From JBFLXR01 sp040757065 (GTDB taxonomy: Bacteria; Pseudomonadota; Gammaproteobacteria; Burkholderiales; Gallionellaceae), in assembly GCA_040757065.1 (NCBI GenBank), contig JBFLXR010000005.1, positions 62,001 through 126,000 of the forward strand: 64,000 nucleotides of DNA. Direction: 5' to 3'. The notes under the pieces are model-generated. The model was given only the letters and a program-made list of their open reading frames with translations, did no database searches and had not been told where the DNA came from. Every line of letters starts with the position of its first letter. Positions within the stretch are counted from its first letter, which is position 1. This document shows, piece by piece, positions 33,906 to 42,600 of the stretch. The translations under genes and the position numbers were made by a program.

Positions 33906-33937
33906 GTAATTTCCTTAAATGTTAAGCACGTGTTCGG

Positions 33938-35155
33938 TTACTTTCCTGCGACCCATTTGAGCGGATCGACCGGTTTTCCTTCGTGGCGGAGTTCGAAGTA
34001 TAAACCGGAATTTTCATTGCCGCCGCTGTTGCCGACGGCAGCGACGGTTTCCCCGCCTTTCAGTACATCTCCGACTTGCTTGTACAGCGTTTCGTTATTG
34101 CCGTACAGGCTCATATAGCCTTGCCCGTGATCGACGATTAGCAAATTGCCGAATCCGCGCATCCAGTCGGCGAAAACTACCCGGCCGGCCGCAATGCTCT
34201 TGACCGGCTGACCGGAGGCCGTGCGGATAAACAAGCCTTTCCACGGAATGCCGCTTTCCGGACGCGGCATGCCGAAACGGTTCATCAACTGGCCTTTGAC
34301 CGGCAGGGCGAGTTTGCCATGCAAGCGCTCGAAGGGAGCGCCGTCGAAACGGTCGTCCGGCAGTTTGTCGTTGTTTTGTACCGGCTCGCCGCCGGAAGCC
34401 GGTGCGCGCTGCGGTTTCTGTGCCTTGGCTTGCTGCTTCGATTGGGCAAGCATTTTTGCCAATCGTTCCACAAGTTGCGATAAACGTGCCTCGTTTTGCT
34501 TCAGACGGTCGATTTCCTGCCGCTGCTGTTTGAGTTGCTGCGAATATTGGGCCAGTAATTGCTGGCGGTTTTGCTTTTCCTTCTCCAGCTTGCGTTTGTG
34601 CGATTGCTGCTCGTCTTGCAGGGTGGCGATCTCGGCGGATTTCTGCCGGGTTTGTTCGGCAACCTCATGCAGTTGCGTCAGATTGTTGCGCAGGCGGCCG
34701 ATCCAGTCTTGCCGGTCGCGGGCAATGTATTCAAGGTAGTGCAGATTGCGGGCAATCTGGTTCGGGTCGCGGTCGGCCAGCATCAGTTGCAGCGACTCTT
34801 GTCGTCCGCCCACATATTGGCGATACAGCATTTTACCGAGCAGGGCTTGCTGATTGCGGATTTCGACGTCCAAAGAGCCGGATTTCTGTTGCAGCTCTTG
34901 TAGGCTGCGTTTGGCATCGTTTTGTTTTTCCGATAATTCGGACAGGTTGCGGTTGAGTCCGCTGATTGCGCGTTCCGATTCGCGCAGCGCATCGGCAGCT
35001 TCCGACTTCGACTCGCTGGTCTTTTCCATGTCCTGCTGCAGGGTTTTGATGCGTTTGCGCAGGTTATCCAGGTCTTCTTGTTTGCCGGCATGCGCCGGCA
35101 GTGCGGCGAATAGGCTGCCGCACATCAGCAAGACGAGAAAGCGTTGAGCGATCAC
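33938..35155 (-). CDS. envC: EnvC-like murein hydrolase activator
   Basis: EnvC activates AmiA/AmiB amidases at the septum. The GTG at 35155, in a GTGA overlap with the gpmI stop, gives 405 residues and a clean signal peptide ending at PAHA (residue about 22). The longer frame from 35428 runs over gpmI and is rejected. A coiled coil spans roughly residues 25-240 (DLDNLRKRIKTLQQDMEKTS and similar heptads). The C-terminal M23/LytM domain has lost its zinc ligands: the first His site reads IPWKGLFIRT, and the HxH site reads SGLYFELRHEG. That loss is the hallmark of EnvC-type activators rather than active endopeptidases. Confidence 0.93.
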   Translation of the reverse strand: MIAQRFLVLLMCGSLFAALPAHAGKQEDLDNLRKRIKTLQQDMEKTSESKSEAADALRESERAISGLNRNLSELSEKQNDAKRSLQELQQKSGSLDVEIRNQQALLGKMLYRQYVGGRQESLQLMLADRDPNQIARNLHYLEYIARDRQDWIGRLRNNLTQLHEVAEQTRQKSAEIATLQDEQQSHKRKLEKEKQNRQQLLAQYSQQLKQQRQEIDRLKQNEARLSQLVERLAKMLAQSKQQAKAQKPQRAPASGGEPVQNNDKLPDDRFDGAPFERLHGKLALPVKGQLMNRFGMPRPESGIPWKGLFIRTASGQPVKSIAAGRVVFADWMRGFGNLLIVDHGQGYMSLYGNNETLYKQVGDVLKGGETVAAVGNSGGNENSGLYFELRHEGKPVDPLKWVAGK

Positions 35156-36681
35156 CGGAAACGGATCAGGGATTTGCCTGTCATTTCGGCTGGCTGCGCC
35201 AGCCCCATCATCGCCAGCAAGGTGGGCGCAACATCTTCCAGCGCGCCGCTGTCGGCAATCTCGATGTTGCGTCCGCCGACATACAGGAAGGGCACCAGAT
35301 TCATGGTGTGGGCGGTGTGCGCCTGATGCGTGCTGCGGTCGAGCATTTGCTCGGCATTGCCGTGATCGGCGGTAATCAGTACTTCGCCACCCTGTGCACG
35401 CATGGCTTCCACCACGCGGCCGATGCAAACATCAAGCGCTTCGATAGCTTTGACGGCGGCCTCCATGTTGCCGCTATGCCCGACCATGTCGCCGTTGGCG
35501 TAATTGCATACAATGGCCTGATAGTCCCCGCTCTGAATCGCAGCGACTAGTTTGTCGGTGACTTCGTAGGCGCTCATTTCCGGCTGTAAGTCATAGGTGG
35601 CGACTTTGGGCGAGGGGACCAGAATGCGGTCTTCTCCGGCGTAGGGTTGCTCTTTGCCGCCGTTGAAGAAATACGTGACGTGGGCGTATTTCTCGGTTTC
35701 CGCAATGCGGAGCTGTTTCAGGCCGAGACCGGACAAGTATTCACCGAAGCCGTTATGAATCGATTCCGGAGCAAAGGCGGACGGCAAGTGGAAGTCCTCG
35801 CCGTAGCTGCTCAGCGTAACGAAGCGGGACAGATGCGGGAAGCGGCTGCGCGAGAAGCCGTTGAAGTTTTCGTCGGTCAGTGCGCGGGTCATTTGGCGGG
35901 CACGGTCGGCGCGGAAATTCATGAATACGGCAGCATCTCCGTCTTGCATGCCTGAATAAGCGCCAATCGACGTCGCATGCACGAATTCATCGTTCTCGCC
36001 GCGCGCATAAGCCGCTTCCAGTGCGGCTGCAGCCGTTTCGGCATGAAGGGCGGCGCGACCCTGAGTCATCAGGTCATAAGCTTGTTGTACACGATCCCAG
36101 CGGTTGTCGCGGTCCATCGCGAAATAGCGGCCGACCACGCCAGCGATGCGGGCGTTGCCCAACGCGTCGCATTTGGCTTGCAGGCGCGCCAGCGAAGCTG
36201 CGGCGCTGCGCGGCGGAGTGTCGCGACCGTCGAGGAAGGCATGCACATAAACTTGTTGCACACCCGCGCGTGCTGCCATATCCAGCATAGCGAAAATGTG
36301 ATCTTCGTGGCTATGCACACCGCCCGGCGACAGCAGGCCGAGGATATGCAGCGCAGTGTTGCGCTGTTTAACTTGCCCGATCGCGTCGGTTAAAGCGGGG
36401 TTGCTGTAGAAGCTGCCATTCTGGATGGCGACATCGACGCGCGTTAATTCCTGATACACCACGCGACCCGCGCCGATGTTCAGATGCCCGACTTCGGAAT
36501 TGCCCATCTGGTCGTGCGGGAGTCCCACGGCCATTTCGGAGGCGTGGATCAGCGTGTGCGGACAGGTTTGCCACAGGCGATCCCAATTGGGTTTGCGCGC
36601 TTGGACGATAGCGTTGAAATCGGGATCTTCCCGGTAGCCGAAGCCGTCCAAAATGAGTAAAAGAACAGGAGTAACTTTCAT
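35152..36681 (-). CDS. gpmI: 2,3-bisphosphoglycerate-independent phosphoglycerate mutase
   Basis: GpmI interconverts 3- and 2-phosphoglycerate with manganese. The protein has 509 residues from the ATG at 36681 (MKVTPVLLLILDGFGYREDP). The catalytic serine is in HDQMGNSEVGHLNIGAGRVV. Other blocks are GLLSPGGVHSHEDHIFAMLD, HAFLDGRDTPPRSAA, NYANGDMVGHSGNMEAAVKA and the metal-binding LITADHGNAEQM. The extra frame up to 36849 is not conserved and crosses the arsR start region. It is divergent from the ArsR-type regulator gene. Confidence 0.97.
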   Translation of the reverse strand: MKVTPVLLLILDGFGYREDPDFNAIVQARKPNWDRLWQTCPHTLIHASEMAVGLPHDQMGNSEVGHLNIGAGRVVYQELTRVDVAIQNGSFYSNPALTDAIGQVKQRNTALHILGLLSPGGVHSHEDHIFAMLDMAARAGVQQVYVHAFLDGRDTPPRSAAASLARLQAKCDALGNARIAGVVGRYFAMDRDNRWDRVQQAYDLMTQGRAALHAETAAAALEAAYARGENDEFVHATSIGAYSGMQDGDAAVFMNFRADRARQMTRALTDENFNGFSRSRFPHLSRFVTLSSYGEDFHLPSAFAPESIHNGFGEYLSGLGLKQLRIAETEKYAHVTYFFNGGKEQPYAGEDRILVPSPKVATYDLQPEMSAYEVTDKLVAAIQSGDYQAIVCNYANGDMVGHSGNMEAAVKAIEALDVCIGRVVEAMRAQGGEVLITADHGNAEQMLDRSTHQAHTAHTMNLVPFLYVGGRNIEIADSGALEDVAPTLLAMMGLAQPAEMTGKSLIRFR

Positions 36682-36823
36682 GCTGGCTTTTTCTGTATCA
36701 AAATAAGACAATACGCACTTGAAGCGAGGTTGTGCGATGCGCAGGGGCGCGTTGCAATAGTTAAGCGATTTTATCTGATTTTGCCGCATCTTACGATGGC
36801 GGCGCGTGGTTTGTACTGGAAAT

Positions 36824-37129
36824 ATGATGGTTAAGAAGTTGATCGACAAAGAAGAAGACGTCGTGCAGGCCGCGCAGGCGATGAAGGCGATCGCGCATCC
36901 GCTGCGCCTGAAAATTTTATGCGTGCTGGGCGAGCGCGAGGTCAGTGTGCAGGATATTGTGGATCAGGTCGGCACCTCGCAGAGCAATATCTCCCAGCAT
37001 TTGTCGATTTTGCGCGAAAAAGGCGTACTACTGACGCGCAAGGATGCGAACCGCGTGTACTACCGAATCGGAGATCCGCGCACCCTGAAGTTGGTGGGGA
37101 TGATGCGGGATGTGTTCTGTTCCGTCTGA
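36824..37129 (+). CDS. ArsR-family repressor with a SqrR/BigR-type cysteine pair
   Basis: This 101-residue winged-helix protein is an ArsR-family repressor. The DNA-binding part reads AHPLRLKILCVLGEREVSVQ and VGTSQSNISQHLSILREKGV, and the wing is RKDANRVYYRIGDP. It lacks a CVC metal motif. It has exactly two cysteines, Cys33 (LKILC) and Cys99 (DVFCSV), 66 residues apart. That spacing equals that of Cys41/107 in SqrR, Cys42/108 in BigR and Cys30/96 in YgaV, which form a tetrasulfide link on persulfide exposure. I therefore infer a sulfide/persulfide-responsive repressor. It sits just before the palindrome and the RND-sqr genes. The start is ATG 36824 or the adjacent ATG 36827. Confidence 0.88.
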   Translation: MMVKKLIDKEEDVVQAAQAMKAIAHPLRLKILCVLGEREVSVQDIVDQVGTSQSNISQHLSILREKGVLLTRKDANRVYYRIGDPRTLKLVGMMRDVFCSV

Positions 37130-37137
37130 GGGCGGAC

Positions 37138-37166
37138 TTGATTTATTTTAAATATTAGAATATTCT
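37138..37166 (+). promoter_or_regulatory. Promoter of the RND-sqr operon
   Basis: TTGATT (37138-37143) and TATTCT (37161-37166) are separated by 17 bases. Transcription would start near 37173, about 28 bases before the ATG at 37201. The -10 hexamer lies inside the 20-bp palindrome, so a bound repressor would block it. Confidence 0.55.
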
Positions 37167-37171
37167 AATAT
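37152..37171. promoter_or_regulatory. Perfect 20-bp palindrome, probable ArsR-type operator
   Basis: ATATTAGAATATTCTAATAT is identical on both strands. It starts 22 bases after the regulator stop and ends 29 bases before the fusion-protein start, covering the -10 region of the candidate promoter. AT-rich perfect palindromes of this size are typical ArsR-family operators. I did not see the same palindrome upstream of the regulator gene itself, so autoregulation is not obvious. Confidence 0.7.
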
Positions 37172-37200
37172 AGTCAACTATTAAATATGCGGGTAAGTAA

Positions 37201-38232
37201 ATGAAATATATCGGTTTTGCGTTTTCTGTTCTGTTGGCGTCGCCTACGATTTTCGCGGCGGAGCAGCTGGCGACCGTGCCGGTACAGAGCCGCGAAGTGG
37301 CGCAGACCTATGTCGCGGAAGGTGTGATGGAGGCTGTGCGCCAATCTACCGTGTCGGCCCAAATTTCCGGTCGGGTGAAGGAAATTAATTTCGATGTCGG
37401 CGACACCGTCAAGCAAGGGCAGGTGATTTTGCGTATCGACGAACGCGAAGCCGTACAGGCTCAGGCCGGTAGTCAGGCGCAAGTGATGCAGGCGCAGGCT
37501 GCGCTGGCGAATGCCAAGGCCAATTATGAACGTTCGCGCCAGTTGTTCGCTCAGAAGTTTATTAGTCAGGCTGCGCTGGATAAGGCGCAGGCCGATTATC
37601 AGGTGGCGCTGGCACAGGCGGCGGCCAGTCAGGCCGGCGCCGGGCAATCCGCACTGGCGCGCGGTTATACCGCCGTGGTTGCGCCTTATGGCGGTGTGGT
37701 GGCGACCCGGCATGTGGAAATGGGCGAGCTGGTGACAGTGGGCAAACCGCTGATGACTGGGTTCGATCCGTCGCAAATGCGGGTGGTGGTTAGTGTGCCG
37801 CAATACAAGGTGCAAGAGATCGGTTTGCATCCGGAGGTGTCGGTGGAAATTCCTTCCCTGATGCGTTGGGTCAAAGCTGCCTCTGTGGTGGTGCAGCCTG
37901 CTGCCGATGCGCGTACCCACAGCACTCAAGTGCGTGTGAATTTGCCTGCCAATGAAACTGGCATTTATCCGGGTATGTTCGTGCGTGCGCATTTCGTCAC
38001 CGGCAAGACCAGCAAAGTGCTGGTGCCGCACTCTGCTGTGCTGCGCCGTAGCGAGGTCGTTGCGGTTTACGTGGTGGACGAAAAGGGAGTCATTAAGCTG
38101 CGTCAGGTGCGCTTGGGCGAGAGTGGCGGACAAGAGGGAATCGAGGTGCTGGCCGGATTGAATCCGGGCGAGCGCGTCGCGGTGGATGCGGTCAAGGCCG
38201 GCATGGCATTGTCGCAACAAGGGAAGAAGTAA
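37201..38232 (+). CDS. RND efflux membrane fusion protein
   Basis: This 343-residue protein is the periplasmic adaptor of an RND efflux pump. It has a signal peptide (MKYIGFAFSVLLASPTIFAA, cleavage after FAA, no lipobox) and a split lipoyl/barrel-sandwich domain (VSAQISGRVKEINFDVGDTV and YTAVVAPYGGVVATRHVEMG). A coiled-coil hairpin rich in Gln/Ala spans about residues 85-145, and a beta-barrel (MRVVVSVPQYKVQEIGLHPE) and membrane-proximal domain follow. It is the first gene after the palindromic operator. Its RND partner is not next but after sqr. No outer-membrane factor gene is present. Confidence 0.92.
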   Translation: MKYIGFAFSVLLASPTIFAAEQLATVPVQSREVAQTYVAEGVMEAVRQSTVSAQISGRVKEINFDVGDTVKQGQVILRIDEREAVQAQAGSQAQVMQAQAALANAKANYERSRQLFAQKFISQAALDKAQADYQVALAQAAASQAGAGQSALARGYTAVVAPYGGVVATRHVEMGELVTVGKPLMTGFDPSQMRVVVSVPQYKVQEIGLHPEVSVEIPSLMRWVKAASVVVQPAADARTHSTQVRVNLPANETGIYPGMFVRAHFVTGKTSKVLVPHSAVLRRSEVVAVYVVDEKGVIKLRQVRLGESGGQEGIEVLAGLNPGERVAVDAVKAGMALSQQGKK

Positions 38233-38266
38233 GTACAAACTTATTGACTAACGAGGGAGGTAAGGC

Positions 38267-39538
38267 ATGGCACACATTGTGATTCTGGGGGCCGGTATCG
38301 GCGGGATGCCGATGGCGTACGAAATGCAGGAAAAAATTCGCAAGGGCGATAAGGTGACGGTGATTTCCAATACCGACAGCTTTCAGTTCGTCCCCTCGAA
38401 CCCGTGGGTAGCTGTGAACTGGCGCACACGTGACGATATTACCTTCCCGATTCGTCCGTATCTGGAGCGCAAAGGGATTAACTTTATTCCGGTCGCTGCC
38501 AAGCGCCTGCATCCGGAAAAGAACCAGATCGAACTGGTGGACGGGCAAACCGTCGATTACGATTTTCTGGTGATTGCGACCGGCCCGAAGCTGGCATTCG
38601 AGGAGGTGGAAGGAATGGGTCCGCACGGCGGATTTACGCATTCCATTTGTCACGTGGATCACGCACTGAAGTCCGGTCAGGTATGGGAAGACTTCGTGAA
38701 GAAGCCCGGCCCGATCATTGTCGGTGCAGTACAGGGTGCTTCTTGCTTCGGCCCGGCCTATGAGTTCGCGTTCATTATGGAAACCGATTTGCGTCGCCGC
38801 CGTATTCGCGACAAAGTGCCGATGACCTTTGTGACTTCCGAGCCGTACATCGGGCATTTAGGGTTGGGCGGCGTGGGCGATTCCAAGGGGCTGCTGGAAG
38901 CCGCGATGCGCGATAAGCACATTAAGTGGATTTGCAATGCAAAAACCACCAAGATCGAAGACGGCAAGATGTATGTGACCGAGCATGACGATCTGGGTAA
39001 TCCGAAAAAAGAACACGTGTTGCCGTTCAGCTATTCGATGATGCTGCCGGCCTTCAAGGGCATCGACGCGGTGTTCGGCATCGAAGGGTTGACCAACCCG
39101 CGCGGCTTCATTATTGCGGATGAACATCAGCGCAATCCGAAGTACAAGAACATCTACTCGGTTGGCGTGTGCGTGGCGATTCCGCCGGTCGAAGCGACGC
39201 CGATTCCGGTTGGTACGCCCAAGACCGGCTACATGATCGAGTCGATGGTGACGGCGGTGGCGCATAACATCCATGCCGAGCTGACCGGCAATCCGCCAGC
39301 CAGTAAAGGTAGCTGGAATGCGGTTTGTCTGGCCGACTTCGGCGACGGCGGTGCGGCATTTGTCGCGCTGCCACAGATTCCGCCCCGCAACGTGAACTGG
39401 TTTGCTGAAGGTAAATGGGTGCATGTGGCTAAAGTGGCTTTCGAAAAATATTTCATCCGCAAGATGAAAAAAGGTTCCTCCGAACCCATCTACGAAAAGC
39501 TGATTCTGAAAGCGATGGGCATCGAGAAGTTGAAGTAA
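38267..39538 (+). CDS. sqr: Sulfide:quinone oxidoreductase
   Basis: SQR oxidises sulfide to sulfane sulfur or polysulfide at the membrane and passes electrons through FAD to quinone. The 423-residue protein starts MAHIVILGAGIGGMPMAYEM (FAD-binding fold). All three redox cysteines are present: Cys128 (HSICHVDHAL), Cys160 (GASCFGPAYEF) and Cys354 (NAVCLADFGDG), equivalent to Cys128, 160 and 356 of the Acidithiobacillus ferrooxidans enzyme. Long blocks such as VTSEPYIGHLGLGGVGDSKG and YKNIYSVGVCVAIPPVE match that enzyme closely as I recall it. The C-terminal amphipathic Lys-rich helices (AFEKYFIRKMKKG) suit monotopic membrane binding. It lies between the two RND genes, 34 bases after the fusion-protein gene. 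Confidence 0.93.
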   Translation: MAHIVILGAGIGGMPMAYEMQEKIRKGDKVTVISNTDSFQFVPSNPWVAVNWRTRDDITFPIRPYLERKGINFIPVAAKRLHPEKNQIELVDGQTVDYDFLVIATGPKLAFEEVEGMGPHGGFTHSICHVDHALKSGQVWEDFVKKPGPIIVGAVQGASCFGPAYEFAFIMETDLRRRRIRDKVPMTFVTSEPYIGHLGLGGVGDSKGLLEAAMRDKHIKWICNAKTTKIEDGKMYVTEHDDLGNPKKEHVLPFSYSMMLPAFKGIDAVFGIEGLTNPRGFIIADEHQRNPKYKNIYSVGVCVAIPPVEATPIPVGTPKTGYMIESMVTAVAHNIHAELTGNPPASKGSWNAVCLADFGDGGAAFVALPQIPPRNVNWFAEGKWVHVAKVAFEKYFIRKMKKGSSEPIYEKLILKAMGIEKLK

Positions 39539-39551
39539 GGTTCCTCCCCCC

Positions 39552-39591
39552 GCCGCCGTGCGGCCGGAGGAATCCGGCAAAGTACGGCGGC
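39552..39591 (+). terminator. Nested hairpin between sqr and the RND pump gene
   Basis: GCCGCCGT (39552-39559) pairs with ACGGCGGC (39584-39591), followed by ATTTTATTTT. Inside, GCCGGA (39563-39568) pairs with TCCGGC (39573-39578) around GGAA. It resembles an intrinsic terminator or attenuator 37 bases before the pump start and could set the ratio of SQR to pump. Confidence 0.55.
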
Positions 39592-39628
39592 ATTTTATTT
39601 TCCGGGCGACCGGGTGAAGGATGATGCA

Positions 39629-42600
39629 ATGGGTATTTCAGGACGTATCGCAAGAGTTTTTCTGCATTCGCAAATGACGCCGCTGCTGGCGCTGGTGGCG
39701 GTGCTGCTCGGCATTTTTGCCGTGGCGGTCACGCCGCGCGAAGAAGAGCCGCAGATCAATGTGACGATGGCAAACGTGCTGATCGCCTATCCCGGCGCGT
39801 CTTCCGAAGAGGTGGCACGCACCGTTTCCACGCCTGCCGAGCAGGTGCTGGAGCAAATTTCCGGGGTAGATCATGTCTATTCCGTTTCTCAGCCCGGCAT
39901 GGCGGTGCTGACCGTGCAGTTCAAAGTGGGCGAGCAGCATATCCCCTCGCTGGTGAAGCTGTACGATGTAATTCATTCGCACAGCGACTGGCTGCCGCCG
40001 ACCTTGGGCGTATCGCAGCCGATTATCAAAGCCAAGGGCATCGACGATGTGCCGGTGGTGGCCTTCACCTTGTGGCGCGATCAGGCAGTTGGCGGCGGGC
40101 TTGAGCTGACCCATGTGGCGCACGCGATTGAAACCGAACTGAAGCGTGTGAACGGCACGCGCGAAGTTTATACGCTGGGTGGTATGCAGCGCGCTGTGCG
40201 CGTGTTGCTTAGCCCGGAAGCACTGAATGCGCACCAACTTTCTGCGCAGGAAGTGCGTGCGGCATTGCAGGTCTCCAATTTGTCGCAGAATGCCGGGACG
40301 CTGGTACAGGACAACAAGGAGATTCTGGTGCAAACCGGCAATTTCCTGAACGATGCGGGCGAGGTTGGGCGCTTGGTGGTCGGCATGTCCGGCGGCAAAC
40401 CGGTGTTCCTGCACGATGTAGCCGAAGTACGCGACGAGGCCGAGCAGCCTTCCAGCTACGTTTGGATGGGTGCAGGCCCGGCCGGAGCGGACAAAGGTAT
40501 TCAGGCCAAGGGCGAATTCACTTCAGTAACTGTGGCGGTGACCAAAAAGCCGGGCGAAAACGCGGTGGCGATTGCCGATAAGTTAATGCGCCGCATTGGC
40601 GAACTGAAGGGCAGCGTGATTCCGTCCGACGTGCAGGTGACGACAACCCGCAACTACGGTGAAACCGCCAACGACAAGGCGATGAAGCTGATTAAGAAGC
40701 TGATTTTTGCCACGGCGGCCGTGGTGGCGCTGGTCTGGTTTGCGCTGGGTCGTCGCGAGGCATTCATCGTCGGGGTGGCCGTGTTGCTGACGCTGGCGGT
40801 GACGTTGTTCGCTTCGTGGGCATGGGGCTTTACGCTGAATCGCGTGTCGCTGTTCGCCTTGATTTTTTCTATCGGGATATTGGTGGACGATGCGATCGTG
40901 GTGGTGGAAAACATTCACCGACGCCGCGAGTTGTCGCACAACCAGCCGTTGTCGGAAATCATTCCGGAAGCGGTGGATGAAGTGGGCAGTCCGACTATTC
41001 TGGCGACGTTGACGGTGATTGCTGCCCTGCTGCCAATGGCTTTCGTCAGCGGGTTGATGGGGCCGTATATGAGTCCGATCCCGATCAACGCCAGCATGGG
41101 GATGCTGATCTCGCTGGTGATTGCCTTCGTGATTACGCCGTGGTTGGCCCACAAATTTGCCGGGCCGCACCATGCCAACGTTAAGGACGAGCGGGATACT
41201 GCCCTCAGCAAATTCTTCCGCACGCGTCTGACGCCGTTCCTGAATCGCGAACACGGCAAGGCGGCACGTCGCAAGCTGTGGCTGGCTATCTTGGCGGGGC
41301 TGCTGTTCGCGGTTTCGCTGGCGGTGGTGAAGCTGGTGGTGCTGAAGATGTTGCCGTTCGACAATAAGTCCGAGTTTCAGGTGGTGGTGGATATGCCGAG
41401 CGGTACCGCGCTGGAAAAAACGGCGGGCGTGCTGCATGAAATTGGCGCCTATCTGGCGACCGTGCCCGAAGTGACGGATTATGAGGCCTATGCCGGTACG
41501 GCTTCGCCGATTAACTTCAACGGCTTGGTGCGTCAGTACTATTTGCGCAGCGCCGCTGAGCAGGGCGATATTCAGGTGAACCTGAAAGACAAGCATGACC
41601 GCTCGCGCAGCAGCCACCAAATTGCCGGATCGGTACGCGAGCCGATCGAGAAAATCGCCAAGGCGTGGGGGGCGAAAGTGAAAGTCGTCGAAGTGCCGCC
41701 CGGCCCGCCGGTGATGTCGCCCATCGTGGCCGAAATCTACGGCCCGGATTATGAGGGGGCGCGCAAAGTGGCCGGTAAGGTGCGCGAGCAATTCGGCAAG
41801 ACCGAAGGCATCGTTGCGATCGACGATACCGTGACCGAGGCTGCACCGAAGTTGGTGCTGCATGTGTTGCAAAGTAAGGCCGCCATGCTGGGGGTTTCGC
41901 AGCGCGATATTGTGGATACCATCCAAATGGCATTGGCCGGTCAGGATGTGAGCGCTCTGCACGATGAAAGCTCGAAGTATGTACCGCCGCTACGTCTGGA
42001 ATTGCCGGCCGAACGTCGCGGCAAGATCGATGACGTGCTGAATCTGAAAGTCCGCGCCCGTGACGGTGCATTGGTGCCGTTGTCGGAAGTGGTGCAAATG
42101 GTGCCGTCGCAGCGCGATTACCCCATTTACCACAAGGATTTGCTGCCGGTGGTGTATGTGGTCGGCGATATGGCGGGCAAGCTGGACAGCCCGTTGTATG
42201 GCATGTTCGGTATCAACGGCAAGCTGAACGGTATGGCGCTGGATGAGGGCGGCAAGCTGGAGTCGTATTTCTTCAAGCAACCTTCCGATCCCTATGCCAA
42301 CTATGCGATGAAGTGGGACGGTGAATGGCAGGTGACCTACGAAACCTTCCGCGATATGGGGATTGCCTATGCGGTGGGCTTGGTGTTGATTTATCTGCTG
42401 GTGGTGGCGCAGTTCAAGAGCTATCTGGTGCCGCTGATTATCATGGCGCCGATTCCGCTGACCGTGATCGGCGTAATGCCCGGTCATGCTTTGTTCGGCT
42501 CGCAATTCACCGCAACTTCGATGATCGGCATGATCGCGCTGGCGGGGATTATCGTGCGCAACTCGATTCTGCTGGTGGACTTTGTGAATCAGCAGTTGCG

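Noticed and set aside
36682..36823. Second copy of the palindromic operator upstream of the ArsR gene
   Set aside because: No inverted repeat resembling ATATTAGAATATTCTAATAT is present in this spacer.
40583..41962. 459-codon open frame antisense to the RND pump
   Set aside because: His/Arg/Gln-rich translation typical of an antisense shadow; the pump on the plus strand is unambiguous.
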